A stretch of 64,000 nt of DNA from contig MPUH01000040.1 of assembly GCA_001970955.1 (NCBI GenBank), positions 78,924-142,923 of the forward strand. The letters are read 5' to 3'. The position numbers and the translations under genes were made by a program. The DNA is from Stentor coeruleus. Taxonomy: Eukaryota; Ciliophora; Heterotrichea; Heterotrichida; Stentoridae. Position 1 is the stretch's first letter; every line of letters starts with the position of its first letter. This document shows, piece by piece, positions 41,979-51,861 of the stretch. The notes under the pieces were generated by a model. It was not told the origin of the DNA and searched no databases. It saw nothing but the letters and a program-made list of their open reading frames with translations.

Positions 41979-42503
41979 ATAATTGATGGAGTTTTTTACA
42001 CTTTTAGAAATCTTGTTGCATGGAAGAAGGTAGGCAGATTTTAACCAGAAACAGAAGAATTTGGCGATTCACCTAGTAAAAGAAGAATAAATGCCCAACC
42101 TGCTATTCAAATTTATGCTGTTACTGAGTTATTTACTTGGAAAAAAATCCCGGCCAAGCAAACATTTTTTAACTGGAGTTCCATGCTCCTTATAGCAGTA
42201 AATTGCATCAAAAACAGTTGATTGGCCACATGATTATATTTTGATTCCAGAAAATCTGAAAATTTTCGATTATTACAATATAAATCTAATTACAAAATGA
42301 CATAAATCTAATAAGAATGTTTGCTCTTTCTTTTTCTCCCATTTAAGTGCATAATTTCTCTCGGCCAGAATTTTTTTATTCTAAGCACTAATTTGTTTAA
42401 ATTTATTAAAGCCTTTCATCAGTAACTGCAAGATTTCGTAATATTAAGTAATCGGCACATTAATTGGGATATTTAAAAGCTTTTAGCTTATATCTTTAGC
42501 AAT

Positions 42504-42955
42504 ATGCTTGATGAAAAATTAAAATTAGATGACCCTTACGATATTATATATTCAATTATGTGACGATATTATAGAATAATTCATCCTAGTTTCTTATATC
42601 AAACTACAGGAGTACACTATGAAGGATATGACAAACAAATAGGAATCCAACTTTAGCATAACTATCATAATTGCCTGGAATAAAATAGGCAAGTTTATAA
42701 TCCTTTGTGGTTATAAACGTCCTTAAATCCTTAGAATACCGATTTATGCTGAAATTTATGGCTTAGACTAAGTTGATATAGGCATTTATAAGATGAACAT
42801 TGACCTTTCTGCTCTAATAAATATAATTTGTTGAAGAGTTGGAAAATCAAGAAAAAAGAGATTTTTCTGATGATCAAACATCTCAGCCTAAGAAAATTTT
42901 AGCGCACACAATCATGGATCACCTAAAGGTTTGGGTAAAGGTGAATAGTTAATAC
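42504..42955 (+). pseudogene. Decayed gene, unknown family
   Basis: From the ATG at 42504 a frame reads MLDEKLKLDDPYDIIYSIM, then RYYRIIHPSFLYQTTGVHY and EGYDKQIGIQL, with TGA, TAG and TAA interruptions. Later, other frames carry IYAEIYGLD and finally VEELENQEKRDFSDDQTS ... ILAHTIMDHLKVWVKVNS ending in TAA near 42953. At least two frameshifts. The family is not recognised. Confidence 0.45.
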
Positions 42956-43177
42956 TTAAAAAATATTTAAGCTTAGTAATTGTTTAATTTATGTGTATTC
43001 GAAGTATTTTAGAAATTTTATTTTAGACTATCTTCCTTATATATTTTCACTATGATTTAGAATGCTTGATTTTCATGAGAAAGGTATGTTTGCACCATAC
43101 AATTTGAGATTTAATGTGTGCTTTAAGGCCTTTTATTAGCGCTGATATTGCCATAGTCCAACATAAATTTTTCTAAA

Positions 43178-43312
43178 CTAATTAGTTATGGGCTTTTTGA
43201 TCTCTTCCTTTTTTGGCTCTTCCTTCTTTACTTCAGTTTCTGCTTTGGCTCTAGTTCTTCTGTTGCCAGTAAGATACTGCTTGTACCTAGGGTCGCTAAC
43301 CAAATATAACAT
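43178..43312 (-). CDS. Very small ORF or last exon, unknown
   Basis: 44 codons read MLYLVSDPRYKQYLTGNRRT and then a Lys/Glu-rich tail (KKEEPKKEEIKKPITN) ending TAG. The composition is convincingly coding, but the start is not. The first residues could instead be a 15-nt intron (43296-43310, GTTATATTTGGTTAG), with the exon entering at DPRYKQY from sequence upstream. No intact upstream exon was found. It lies 343 bp downstream of the acyl-CoA synthetase on the same strand, and its first exon may be lost. Confidence 0.45.
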   Translation of the reverse strand: MLYLVSDPRYKQYLTGNRRTRAKAETEVKKEEPKKEEIKKPITN

Positions 43313-43655
43313 TATAATCCATATTTATTCAGCATCTTAGACAAGCTGTCCTAAGAAAATAAGCTAACTAATTAAATAGCCGCATTATGCAAATGACCGA
43401 AACCATTTAAGGAAGCTAAAGTCCAGTGCAGCTGGAAGCAAACATTTCTCAATGGGACTCTTTCTCGAAAGATTGCAACCCTGTCTATTGAAAAGAATCT
43501 TAAGAGTGAGATTGGAATAATTTAAACATGCAGAACAAAAGAGATTAACTGTCAAAAGAGCATTGAGACCAGTGTGAAAAAAATCAAGATAGAAGAGGAT
43601 ATCAGAATGAAGCAGGAAGAAAAACAAAGATAAAAAAGAAATTTTAATAAAGTGT
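43313..43655. other. Strand-asymmetric, GC-richer gap between two minus-strand ORFs
   Basis: This 340-bp stretch is purine-rich on the plus strand and visibly less AT-rich than other gaps. Several frames are open for 50-80 codons on both strands, none recognisable. It could be a 3' UTR, an old exon, or the start of a decayed gene. Confidence 0.4.
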
Positions 43656-45125
43656 TCACATACCGCGTGTGCTATTAAATAACCGCGATAGTTCTTTTTT
43701 ATTCACTTTGCCTGATTGATTGCGTGGGAAACTATCAATTTGGACTATAGCTTTAGGGATTTTATATGAAGCCATTCGCTCTTTACACCAGTTCTGTAAG
43801 CCTTGAAGAGTTATTTTTGACTTTGATTTTAGCACAACACCAACTATTTGCCCGTAATCTGGATCACTAATTCCAAGAACAGCAACTTCAGTTATATCTG
43901 GGTGCCCAAGAAGGTCATTTTCAATATCCAATGCTGACATTTTGAACTCGCCTGACTTTATAATGTCCACGTTTGCTCTGCCCATAATCTTATAATCTCC
44001 GTTTTCATCTTGAGAAGCAATATCGCCTGTCTTAAACCATTGCTCTTCATCAAAAGCTACTTTTGTAGCCTCTGGCTTCATAAAGTACTCTTTAAACATA
44101 CCTTTAGATTTAACTCTAAGTTCTGAGTCCACAATCTTAACTTCAACTCCTGGGAGAGGCTTTCCTACATAACCAGGTCTTCTTTCTCCCTTAAGTGGAT
44201 TAGAAAGAATCATCCCACATTCAGTCATTCCATATCTCTCCAATAAAGTTTGGTCGCTGATAGTTTTCCATTCATTGTGCACAGATTCTGATAATGCCAT
44301 TGATCCAGAAACCATAAGTCTAAACTTTTTCGCAGATTCTGAAGCTATAGTCTGTTCTCGACCTTTTAAGTGTTTCCAGTGGGCAATAAGCTTAGAGTAA
44401 ATAGTAGGGACACCCATAAAAACGCTTAGGTTATTGTTAATGAATTCTTTCCATACTGATTGAGCTTCGAATCTAGGATGGAAAGTAATTTTAGCTCCAG
44501 AGAATAAAGCGCATGAAACAACATTAATATTCCCGTGAACATGATGCAAAGGAAGGATTTCTAAAATATGGTCATTTTCTGACCATTCCCAGGCTTCAGA
44601 CAAACTTTCTAACTGAGCTTTTATAGAATTATGGGTCGAGATAACTCCTTTAGGCTTTCCAGTTGCCCCTGAAGTGTATATTATCTGTGCTCCTCTAGTC
44701 AGATCTATTGCTGGATTCTCAGACACTTTTTGATCTTTTGAACTAGAAAAGTCTCCATATGGTAGCAAGCGTATTCCTTTACGTTCAGCAACAGGACCTA
44801 GTTCTGATAAAAAGGCAGAATAACAGACCACTGTGGAAGCTTGAGAATCATTTAGCACATACTCCCATTCAGGTGGAGGATGCTGAAGACATAATGGCAC
44901 AGAAATCCCCCCAGCTTGCCAGATACCCCATTGAATAGGAATAAATTCATAAGACTGAGGAGCTAAAAATACTACTCGTTCCCCTTCTAGATCTTTCCTC
45001 CCTTGAAGAAGTTTTTCTTTGATAATGTTTGAGTGGTACAGCAAATCACTATATGTGAATGATCTTCCACGACATGAGACTGCTGTTTTCTGCAAAAATT
45101 TGGGGGCACGAAGAATTATGTCCAT
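43656..45125 (-). CDS. ACSF3: Acyl-CoA synthetase, ACSF3 (malonyl-CoA synthetase)-like
   Basis: 489 residues of the ANL (AMP-forming) superfamily. P-loop-like motif IYTSGATGKPKGV (A3), the LPLHHVHG segment, ERYGMTECGM (A5), WFKTGDIA (A7, ribose-binding Asp), KIMGRANVDIIKSGEFKMSA (A8 hinge) and the C-terminal catalytic Lys in PRNQSGKVNKKEL (A10). LPLHHVHG, VPTIYSKLI, RLMVSGSMAL and VDIIKSG match ACSF3 best. ACSF3 makes malonyl-CoA (or methylmalonyl-CoA) from the free acid in mitochondria; a targeting peptide is not evident, and the start MDIILRAPKFLQK is only weakly amphipathic. Its codons look less AT-biased than its neighbours'. It ends with TGA, one of two here. Confidence 0.92.
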   Translation of the reverse strand: MDIILRAPKFLQKTAVSCRGRSFTYSDLLYHSNIIKEKLLQGRKDLEGERVVFLAPQSYEFIPIQWGIWQAGGISVPLCLQHPPPEWEYVLNDSQASTVVCYSAFLSELGPVAERKGIRLLPYGDFSSSKDQKVSENPAIDLTRGAQIIYTSGATGKPKGVISTHNSIKAQLESLSEAWEWSENDHILEILPLHHVHGNINVVSCALFSGAKITFHPRFEAQSVWKEFINNNLSVFMGVPTIYSKLIAHWKHLKGREQTIASESAKKFRLMVSGSMALSESVHNEWKTISDQTLLERYGMTECGMILSNPLKGERRPGYVGKPLPGVEVKIVDSELRVKSKGMFKEYFMKPEATKVAFDEEQWFKTGDIASQDENGDYKIMGRANVDIIKSGEFKMSALDIENDLLGHPDITEVAVLGISDPDYGQIVGVVLKSKSKITLQGLQNWCKERMASYKIPKAIVQIDSFPRNQSGKVNKKELSRLFNSTRGM

Positions 45126-47398
45126 ATTTATATTCCTATGTGGATTTTAATTTCATGCTGTTATTCTTTAGATAGTGGCTAATAGTTTACTTAAAATCAA
45201 AAAGTAATTTTTTTCTCATGAAAAACTATAAACCAATAAAAAAGACACTTGGAAAAAAAATCATTTAAATGTAAAAGCATAAAATTGTCTGTTTTTATTT
45301 GAATGAATAAAATTTCTTTAAAAATGTATAGCTTAAATAAAATTGTCTATATTTATTTGAATGAATAAATTTCTTTAAAAATATATAGCTTAAATAATAT
45401 GATAGAAAGTAGAAGAAAAAAGAATGCGGAAACTCAAGAAGAAATGAAAAAAGATGAGGTAAAGAGTTGACTAAATAAACAAATAACTAATAGCCTAAAA
45501 GGTTTTAATAATCTTAGCACATTAGAGAAAAGTAGAAAAAATTATCTTAATTTATTCTGTAAAATATGGCAGGAATTATTTTCAAGTAGTGCAAATCTTG
45601 GGGGAAAATATTTTAAAATAAAACCTAATTTGATTTTGAAATCATGCTTTGAATATTTTATTAAAGATTTACGTATTTAAATACTAACCAAATAAATTTT
45701 TTTTTTTCATCTTTGAATTCTCTTAAATAGTCCAAAATCATATTTATAAACTTCAGGCATCTCTCATAGACTCTAAGTTGCATCACCTTACTACCTTTAT
45801 CAAGTTAATATTTTTAAAGAAAAATGGGCGACTCGCTCAGTTCTAAAACTTCTTATGCTTAAAAGTATGAGAGAAATTCTAAAGTCCTTTAAAAGATATT
45901 AAATATTTTATAGATTCAGTGGTTTGACTTCCATAATACAAAAAGCCAAAGGTTGGATATTATTATATTTTCAGTTATATTTACACTTGCTCTAAAAACT
46001 TTTCTCAATAAAATCTAATCTTTGTTAGTACTTGAATTTTACTAGTTTTTTCATTATAATTTTAGATGCTTGGTCTGATTAAATATTGAAGAATTATTCA
46101 TATTAAAAGATTATCCAGATTTTTTTTACTTGGGCTCTTCATTATTTGTTGATACTGATAAGGAGTTTTTTGTAATACATTTGAGTTTCTGCTTTATATC
46201 TTTTTATTTAATTTTATAGTATTTAATGTTCTAATATAAAAAATTCTATAATTTTGATATACGAATCTTTTTCCAGCTAAGTAGTCTCTAAATAAATTAT
46301 TATTTTAATGGTAGCAGCCTCAAATTTTTAATTAACAGTTATAAAATTTTGTTTAATAATAAGTTTTCATAAAGTAATTTCTATGTTTTGGGTCTCAAGT
46401 ATTTTGATTATAATAGTTGCTAAATTTTTCTTTAATCTCTTACTGTATTGAAAGAATTGCTTAAGTGTTTGAATTTGACTTGAAGAATTATGAAATATTC
46501 AACTAAAATTAGCGCATGAATCAAAGTATTTTTAGTGTTGTTCAAGGAAACTTTCGAATGTACATAATTAGGATGAAGTAGAGCCCTTGCTAATCTAAAT
46601 CAATTATAAAAACATTATAAGATAATAATCAGTCTAACTAGTTAATAAAGCATCATTATACATTTACTATAATTTATCGAAATATTATTTTGTATATTGG
46701 ATGTTTAATTTATACAGTGATTAATTGTTTCTGCTTAAATACTATTTATAATTCTATTCAAGGTAATTTACTAATACCTAAATCCTTTATAATAATATTT
46801 TAGTATTTACTTTACAAAAATTCAGACAATTTTATAAATTTTCCTTTAAGACTTATTTTGCAAAACTGATTTCTATCAAACTCTAATTTTAGAAATTCTT
46901 TTATTTTTCTGCATGAATATTACACAAAAAAACTTTAAGATTTAACATTGAATCTAAACCCAATATTAAAACAGAAAGTATTTTATAGATTATATAAAGT
47001 TTTAGATTTGTTAATTATATAAATAAAATTATAATTCACACAAATGCGATAATTATACTATTCAATAACATAAATTCCTAAATTAATTGCAAGTAACTTA
47101 AATTTTTACAATTTATACATGATTATAATGAAGTAAATTGTCGAATAAACAGTAATAATTTATATGTACTTCTATGCTAATTGAAACTAAACTAATTTGT
47201 ATATTTTTACTTTAAAGATAATTAATAAATTGATGAAAATTAGGCAAACTTTATTTTAATCATTTATTTAACAGTCTCTTTGGTTAATTTCTTAAGCTTT
47301 GTTTACCATAAAGAATTCTAAATTTTTGCTTCCTATAAATTTAAAGATAATAAATCGATTAGAAATGATATGCAATCGAACAATTATAGCTTATAATT
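45126..47398. other. AT-rich intergenic region with a two-copy repeat
   Basis: About 2.3 kb, divergent 5' flanks. An imperfect tandem duplication of about 58 bp lies at 45281-45397. No coding frame is supported. Confidence 0.5.
45281..45397. repeat. Imperfect tandem duplication, 2 x ~58 bp
   Basis: Two adjacent copies share AAATTGTCT, TTATTTGAATGAATAAA and TATAGCTTAAATA with a few base changes and one small indel. No N is present and the copies differ, so this is a real local duplication. Confidence 0.8.
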
Positions 47399-47587
47399 AT
47401 GGAAGAAAAGCCAGATGTGCACAGGCTAAGTTTGGGAGAGGCCCAGCCAGTGAAAATGACCAGAAAAGTTTCCTTTAGAGATGAGCAAACTAACCAAAAA
47501 ATCGCTGACGTGCATCTAGTAGCATCTTATAAGCATTTGCATTCTGATGAAAAAGGATCTAGTTGCTTGAAGTGCCAACTATTATAA
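47399..47587 (+). CDS. 62-residue protein with PP1-docking motif and CAAX box
   Basis: The ORF encodes 62 residues. It carries RKVSFRD (KVSF at 23-26), a textbook RVxF docking motif for protein phosphatase 1, and ends CLKCQLL. There the last four residues C-Q-L-L form a CAAX box, with Leu favouring geranylgeranylation and a second Cys three residues upstream for palmitoylation. The middle (QKIADVHLVASYKHLHS) is unrecognised. Together these suggest a small lipid-anchored PP1 regulator that would bring the phosphatase to a membrane. This is inferred from two short motifs; the coding call rests on an AT-rich leader before ATG and coherent codon use. Confidence 0.6.
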   Translation: MEEKPDVHRLSLGEAQPVKMTRKVSFRDEQTNQKIADVHLVASYKHLHSDEKGSSCLKCQLL

Positions 47588-48159
47588 GAATTCTAAAATA
47601 CTTATGCCAGGAGTAGATAATTCATAAGGTTTTTTCAAATATCATCTTCTTCTATATTTTCTAACCTGAATTTGACTTTATCTTGCCTTTTTCAATTGCA
47701 AGTCAATATTTTGTAAATGTTTACATTTTTTGTTAGTATTGCATTCAAAATAAGTGCGAATTTATTTCGAATTATAGTGCGTAAGAATTTCTCTATCAAC
47801 TTAAGGTTTATATAATAGATCAAAAGCACAATAAAATTAAATAGCATGCGCTATTTATGGCTAGATAATACGCTTCACCAATAATTATAGTATACTAAAC
47901 CATTGTAGTGAGCATAAATATTCATTGCTTAAGTTTAGTTATTCATATTCATTTAATCATTCATTCCAAACTTCACTTAATGGATTTTTGTGTTTGAAAA
48001 TCACTTTTTTTATATTTTATAAACTAGAATCCTATATTTTATTATTCTTTGATATCTGACTAGAGAAATAAACTTATTCTATTTTCTAGCGCTAATCTAT
48101 TAAAACTATCTTGTAAGACATTTCAAAAGAAATTTATGAGATTGTAATAAAACCATAAA
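47588..48159. other. AT-rich intergenic region
   Basis: About 570 bp, with no supported feature. Confidence 0.5.
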
Positions 48160-48876
48160 ATGGCTTTAACTAAATCAATTGGTAAATTGTCTGAAATTCT
48201 TTCAGAAGAGCCTGGGATAAACTTAGGTTACTGCAAAGATCATGCCAGATGCAACGAAGCTTTTTGTGAAATGTGCAAATATATGATCTGCCCTTCCTGC
48301 TTAATGTTTGGCAGCCACCAAGGACATAAAGTTCTTGATCCAGCAAAAGCTGCACAGGTGATTAGAGAAAGAATTGCCAAGACTCAGCAATTAGGAAAAC
48401 TTGCTCCTGAGTATTCTGAAAGGTTTCTTCTTGATATAAGAGATGCAAAAATCAAGCTTGCAAAAACCCAAACCGTTGCAAAAGATCAGGTCCAAGAATC
48501 TTTTAAAAGTATTATTAACACGCTGAAAAGACGTAAAGAAGAAATAGAAGATGCTGTTTATACGCATTTCACAGATGAGATCGAAGCAGTAGATAAAGAA
48601 GAGATTCAATGGATAGAAAAGCAAAATTTAGGAAAAAAGCTTTTAGAGTTTTCAAATAGCCCTGATGATGAAATGCTTTTAAATAACTCTTTTACAATTA
48701 TGTCAGCTATTGATGTGCTTAATGAAAGTTCACGAGTGAAAAGTGCTAGTCTCATCAATAGCGTAGACCTGACTAGTAATATTGAAGGAAAAGAAGTAGG
48801 CTTTGCCCAGATTGTTAGAATTTGTGATAGTATTGGCAAGTTTGGAGAAATAAAGAATATTCAATACAGAAATTAG
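48160..48876 (+). CDS. B-box zinc-finger coiled-coil protein
   Basis: 238 residues. A complete B-box lies at residues 25-56: C25, H28, C36, C39, C44, C47, H53 and H56, with B-box 2 spacing. A coiled coil follows (about 65-170), then a short C-terminal segment. There is no RING before the B-box and no B30.2 or NHL domain after it. It is therefore a bare B-box/coiled-coil protein, part of a family much expanded in ciliates. B-boxes mediate protein contacts and oligomer formation. Ends TAG, only 14 bp from the 3' end of the convergent next gene. Confidence 0.88.
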   Translation: MALTKSIGKLSEILSEEPGINLGYCKDHARCNEAFCEMCKYMICPSCLMFGSHQGHKVLDPAKAAQVIRERIAKTQQLGKLAPEYSERFLLDIRDAKIKLAKTQTVAKDQVQESFKSIINTLKRRKEEIEDAVYTHFTDEIEAVDKEEIQWIEKQNLGKKLLEFSNSPDDEMLLNNSFTIMSAIDVLNESSRVKSASLINSVDLTSNIEGKEVGFAQIVRICDSIGKFGEIKNIQYRN

Positions 48877-48890
48877 ATAAGATATTTATA

Positions 48891-49757
48891 CTATAGGATA
48901 GCTTGTTTAAATTGTTGATCTATAAACTTATCCCAATTTTCAAATCTAATGCATTGCTGCCTAGATTTTTTATATAAGTCCTTAAAATCAACCTTTTGCA
49001 CTGCATGTGATGAAGAGTAGCTTAATTGGGTCATTAAACACTGAGTAGTGAAAAGCTGCTCCATCTCTTCTTCTGACTCGGAAATATTATCATCAGATAG
49101 ATCTTTTGGACTACTTAAAAACATGTTTTCTGTTTTTAGAGAGTTTGAAACAGATTCTGCACTTGGACTTTTTATTGATAGTAAATCTACAACAGAATCA
49201 ACATCACTTAAATGAAATTTCTTATTTTTGCTAAATTCACCTGGATGAAAACTATTTATACCTCTTTTAGAAGTAGTAATTTGCGATTCTTTCACATTCG
49301 TACCGGTTGGAAAATCAGACGATACTACTTCTTTATTATCTTTTTGCACTGTGAGAAGAATCTTTTCTTCAATAAGAGCTTTCAGTCTTTCGGCATATAT
49401 AATAACAATGCATGATAGGCTTTCATCAGTATATTTTCCTATGCTACGAATAAGTTCAGAGAAAATTGAAGGTGTTGTCATCTGAAGTGGGGTTAACAAC
49501 CTTGCTTTTTTGGTTTGCCGTAACAAGGCTTCAAGTGCTGAATAAGTTTTTAGAGTACCTAACTTTTTTTTATGCGTTAGCGATTCAAGTGAAGCACATA
49601 ACTTACTAAGTCTTTGATCAATTAAAACAATTCGCTGGCTATTTTCTTCTTGGGTAATAAAGTTTATTGGAATCACACATATTAAAGAATGCGAAGAAAT
49701 TGCATTGATACTAATGAAATTATCGCAGTTTATACAGAGTACATCAACTTCATCCAT
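48891..49757 (-). CDS. Protein with N-terminal C2HC zinc-finger-like motif, unknown
   Basis: 288 residues. At the very N-terminus is C8-x2-C11-x11-H23-x3-C27 (LCINCDNF ... SHSLIC), with UBZ/C2HC-type zinc-finger spacing. A helical region (about 35-150) and a disordered Ser/Asp/Glu-rich stretch follow (DDNISESEEEMEQLF). A C-terminal helix ends FENWDKFIDQQFKQAIL. Nothing else is recognised. An acidic, Ser-rich linker with two zinc-finger-like pairs suits a ubiquitin- or DNA-repair-type adaptor, but this is a guess. Confidence 0.68.
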   Translation of the reverse strand: MDEVDVLCINCDNFISINAISSHSLICVIPINFITQEENSQRIVLIDQRLSKLCASLESLTHKKKLGTLKTYSALEALLRQTKKARLLTPLQMTTPSIFSELIRSIGKYTDESLSCIVIIYAERLKALIEEKILLTVQKDNKEVVSSDFPTGTNVKESQITTSKRGINSFHPGEFSKNKKFHLSDVDSVVDLLSIKSPSAESVSNSLKTENMFLSSPKDLSDDNISESEEEMEQLFTTQCLMTQLSYSSSHAVQKVDFKDLYKKSRQQCIRFENWDKFIDQQFKQAIL

Positions 49758-50340
49758 TTATATAAAATGATTAAATCTGATTCTCTTTTTAGATTTCTTA
49801 TTGATAAAATATATAAAGAGAGTATTAAAGCCTAAACATAAGAAACATTTGTGAAATGCCTATTTATTTCCTTAAAATGATTGGCGTTAAAATATATAAG
49901 CATAATTGATGACTTTGTATGATTAATTTAAATATTTCAATCGGCTTAATATACTTACAAATAAAAGTTTTACACTTTTAAGATTATTAATTGTAAATAA
50001 TTTTTGGAAATGCAATTCTCAAATTATAATTGGACTGAGAGGATATTACTCTAGCTGTGCAGTATGCAATTTATATTTTTGATCTGTATAATTAGCTGTT
50101 CTTAATTTTAATTTGTATACTGGTATTATTTAATATTTGCATACTTTGAGAATTTCTAAATATCGATGATAAGCTTAATATTATATAAAATTTAGTATAA
50201 TTTTGCATAGTAGATAATTCAATCAGTAACTATTTTCTTTAGCCTGATTATAAGTATTACTTAAAATATAATTATAAAAATATATCTTACAGAATTGAAA
50301 TAATTTTCTCAACTTGCATCCATTATTATAATAATTCGAA
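49758..50340. other. AT-rich intergenic region, divergent 5' flanks
   Basis: About 580 bp with no supported feature other than presumed promoters. Confidence 0.5.
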
Positions 50341-51093
50341 ATGGGAAACTGTTGTACAACTCAAAAAAAAGAATCCAAAGCGGAGTCTACTACACAGCCA
50401 GCATCTCAACCAAAAAGTGTTGATCCTCCAATTCAACGAAGCCTAAAATTTAAAAGCAAAGAGCATAATTTTTCATACAAACTTGAATACAATTCATCGA
50501 AATCCCTAAGTTCCTACCTCAATCACATAATCCTTTCTCATCCTGAACTTGCCCTAGAAGAGCTTCAAATTCTAAAGCAGAGCCAAGAAATTATCGACTT
50601 TCACTTATCACTTAAAGATCTAGAAATCCTTCCTTCTGATGTGCTTCACATTGAGTCTCGGCCAATCCAAAAAAAACTATCATCTCCATCTCCATCTGTA
50701 TCTAATGAAGAAATAGCAGAAGAAGAAAGCACAACAAAACTGCAGATAGCTGGGATTAAAGCGAAACTTAGTATGGGAAAAGTTAAAACTGAATCCACAG
50801 GTGATGCAGCATCATTATGGCGTAGCGCAATGCCATCTCCAAAGCATTTAGCTAAACAGTCAACCAAAGACCCAGACGCAAGTTCGCTAATGAACCCTAT
50901 GGACATGACAATAGAAAACAAAGTTCCAATGCAATTTGTCCCATACGATATTAAAAATGGGCAGAGTGTTCTTTTAGATAGTGATGATAGCTATTTGAAA
51001 ACTGACATGAAGGCACGTGACTCACTTCATAGGCATCCTTACGATTTCTTTCGTGACCTTCAGGGGCCGTTTTCAGTATTAAAGCAGCTTTAG
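50341..51093 (+). CDS. Membrane-anchored (MGNCC) protein, unknown
   Basis: 250 residues starting MGNCCTTQKKES, an N-myristoylation signal with two cysteines for palmitoylation. Residues 35-105 (KSKEHNFSYKLEYNSSKSLS ... LPSDVLHIESRP) form a small beta/alpha unit that could be ubiquitin-like. The middle is Ser/Pro/Glu-rich. The end has a distinct block (DSLHRHPYDFFRDLQGP). No family is assigned. The next plus-strand gene starts 58 bp downstream. Confidence 0.72.
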   Translation: MGNCCTTQKKESKAESTTQPASQPKSVDPPIQRSLKFKSKEHNFSYKLEYNSSKSLSSYLNHIILSHPELALEELQILKQSQEIIDFHLSLKDLEILPSDVLHIESRPIQKKLSSPSPSVSNEEIAEEESTTKLQIAGIKAKLSMGKVKTESTGDAASLWRSAMPSPKHLAKQSTKDPDASSLMNPMDMTIENKVPMQFVPYDIKNGQSVLLDSDDSYLKTDMKARDSLHRHPYDFFRDLQGPFSVLKQL

Positions 51094-51151
51094 CTGGAAT
51101 GTGAAGTAAGCTAATTTAGATTAAATATCTTTCAAACGAAGGGGGGCTATA

Positions 51152-51553
51152 ATGGAAAATTCGTTTCAAGCCTATCATAGAGGTGGCTATGGTGTGAATT
51201 GCTCTGATAGGATGAGAAACTCTTCACCTATAGAAGAAAGTGAAGGTATTAGAGTTGTGCCGAATCTTATAATGAGAGAATCTGAGTTGCTTTATATGAC
51301 AGATCCAGAAAAACTATTGAGGGAATACATGAAGTTGAGAAATTGGGAATACAAACTTGATGTAGCTCATGATGGAGGAAAATTTAAAGCAGTTGTTGAA
51401 ATTGACTCGGAAGATGCATTTACTCAGTGCAGTAATAGTCAAAAAAAGGCTCTGATCAAGGTTATTATCTGTGTCATTTATCATTATAATAGTATGCTTG
51501 CTTCTATTTGGATTGCTAGACATCAGAATATACTTAAGGACCTTATTAGATAA
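51152..51553 (+). CDS. Small protein, unknown
   Basis: 133 residues, beginning MENSFQAYHRGGYGVNCS. Residues 55-130 look folded, with strands and helices (EYKLDVAHDGGKFKAVVEID, then NSQKKALIKVIICVIYHYNS, then IWIARHQNILKDLIR). No motif is recognised. It is only 58 bp from the upstream gene, so it may share its transcript or have a very short promoter. Good coding signal; no function can be given. Confidence 0.65.
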   Translation: MENSFQAYHRGGYGVNCSDRMRNSSPIEESEGIRVVPNLIMRESELLYMTDPEKLLREYMKLRNWEYKLDVAHDGGKFKAVVEIDSEDAFTQCSNSQKKALIKVIICVIYHYNSMLASIWIARHQNILKDLIR

Positions 51554-51861
51554 TAGAATTTGAATATTAAGTTATTTTATAATGCATACTATGAATAATT
51601 TATATGAGATCATGCTATAGAATATTATATATTTTGAAATATAGCACAATCATAAAAGTAGTTATTAAATTTCCTACCTGTTATTTTCAGAATTACCCAA
51701 CAATTAGCAAAATTACACAAAACTTGATGATAAAGTTATGTAATCTATATTTACGAAGAAATAACTCATGCATTTCAAGCATTCCTTTATACAATTATCA
51801 TATAATCTTTTCAATTTTAATAATTTCTAAATTGATTTAAACTTATATCCATCAATAAAAT
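51554..51861. other. AT-rich intergenic region
   Basis: About 300 bp; a 78-codon frame here has no protein-like composition. Confidence 0.5.

Larger units (their letters stand above)
40201..43177. other. Gene-poor region with transposase and gene relics
   Basis: No intact gene is supported. It holds an ISXO2/Merlin-like transposase relic (41076-41978, minus) and a further gene relic (42504-42955, plus). Inverted terminal repeats were looked for and not found by eye. Confidence 0.6.

Noticed and set aside
43656-43666. Long intron from the end of the acyl-CoA synthetase to the DPRYKQY exon
   Set aside because: All other introns here are 15 nt, and the synthetase already ends where the family does.
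45281-45397. Assembly-type duplication
   Set aside because: The two copies differ at several bases and no N lies between them, unlike the true gap artefacts.
51604-51840. 78-codon plus-strand ORF
   Set aside because: No protein-like composition, long A/T runs, and no conserved motif. It is probably chance.
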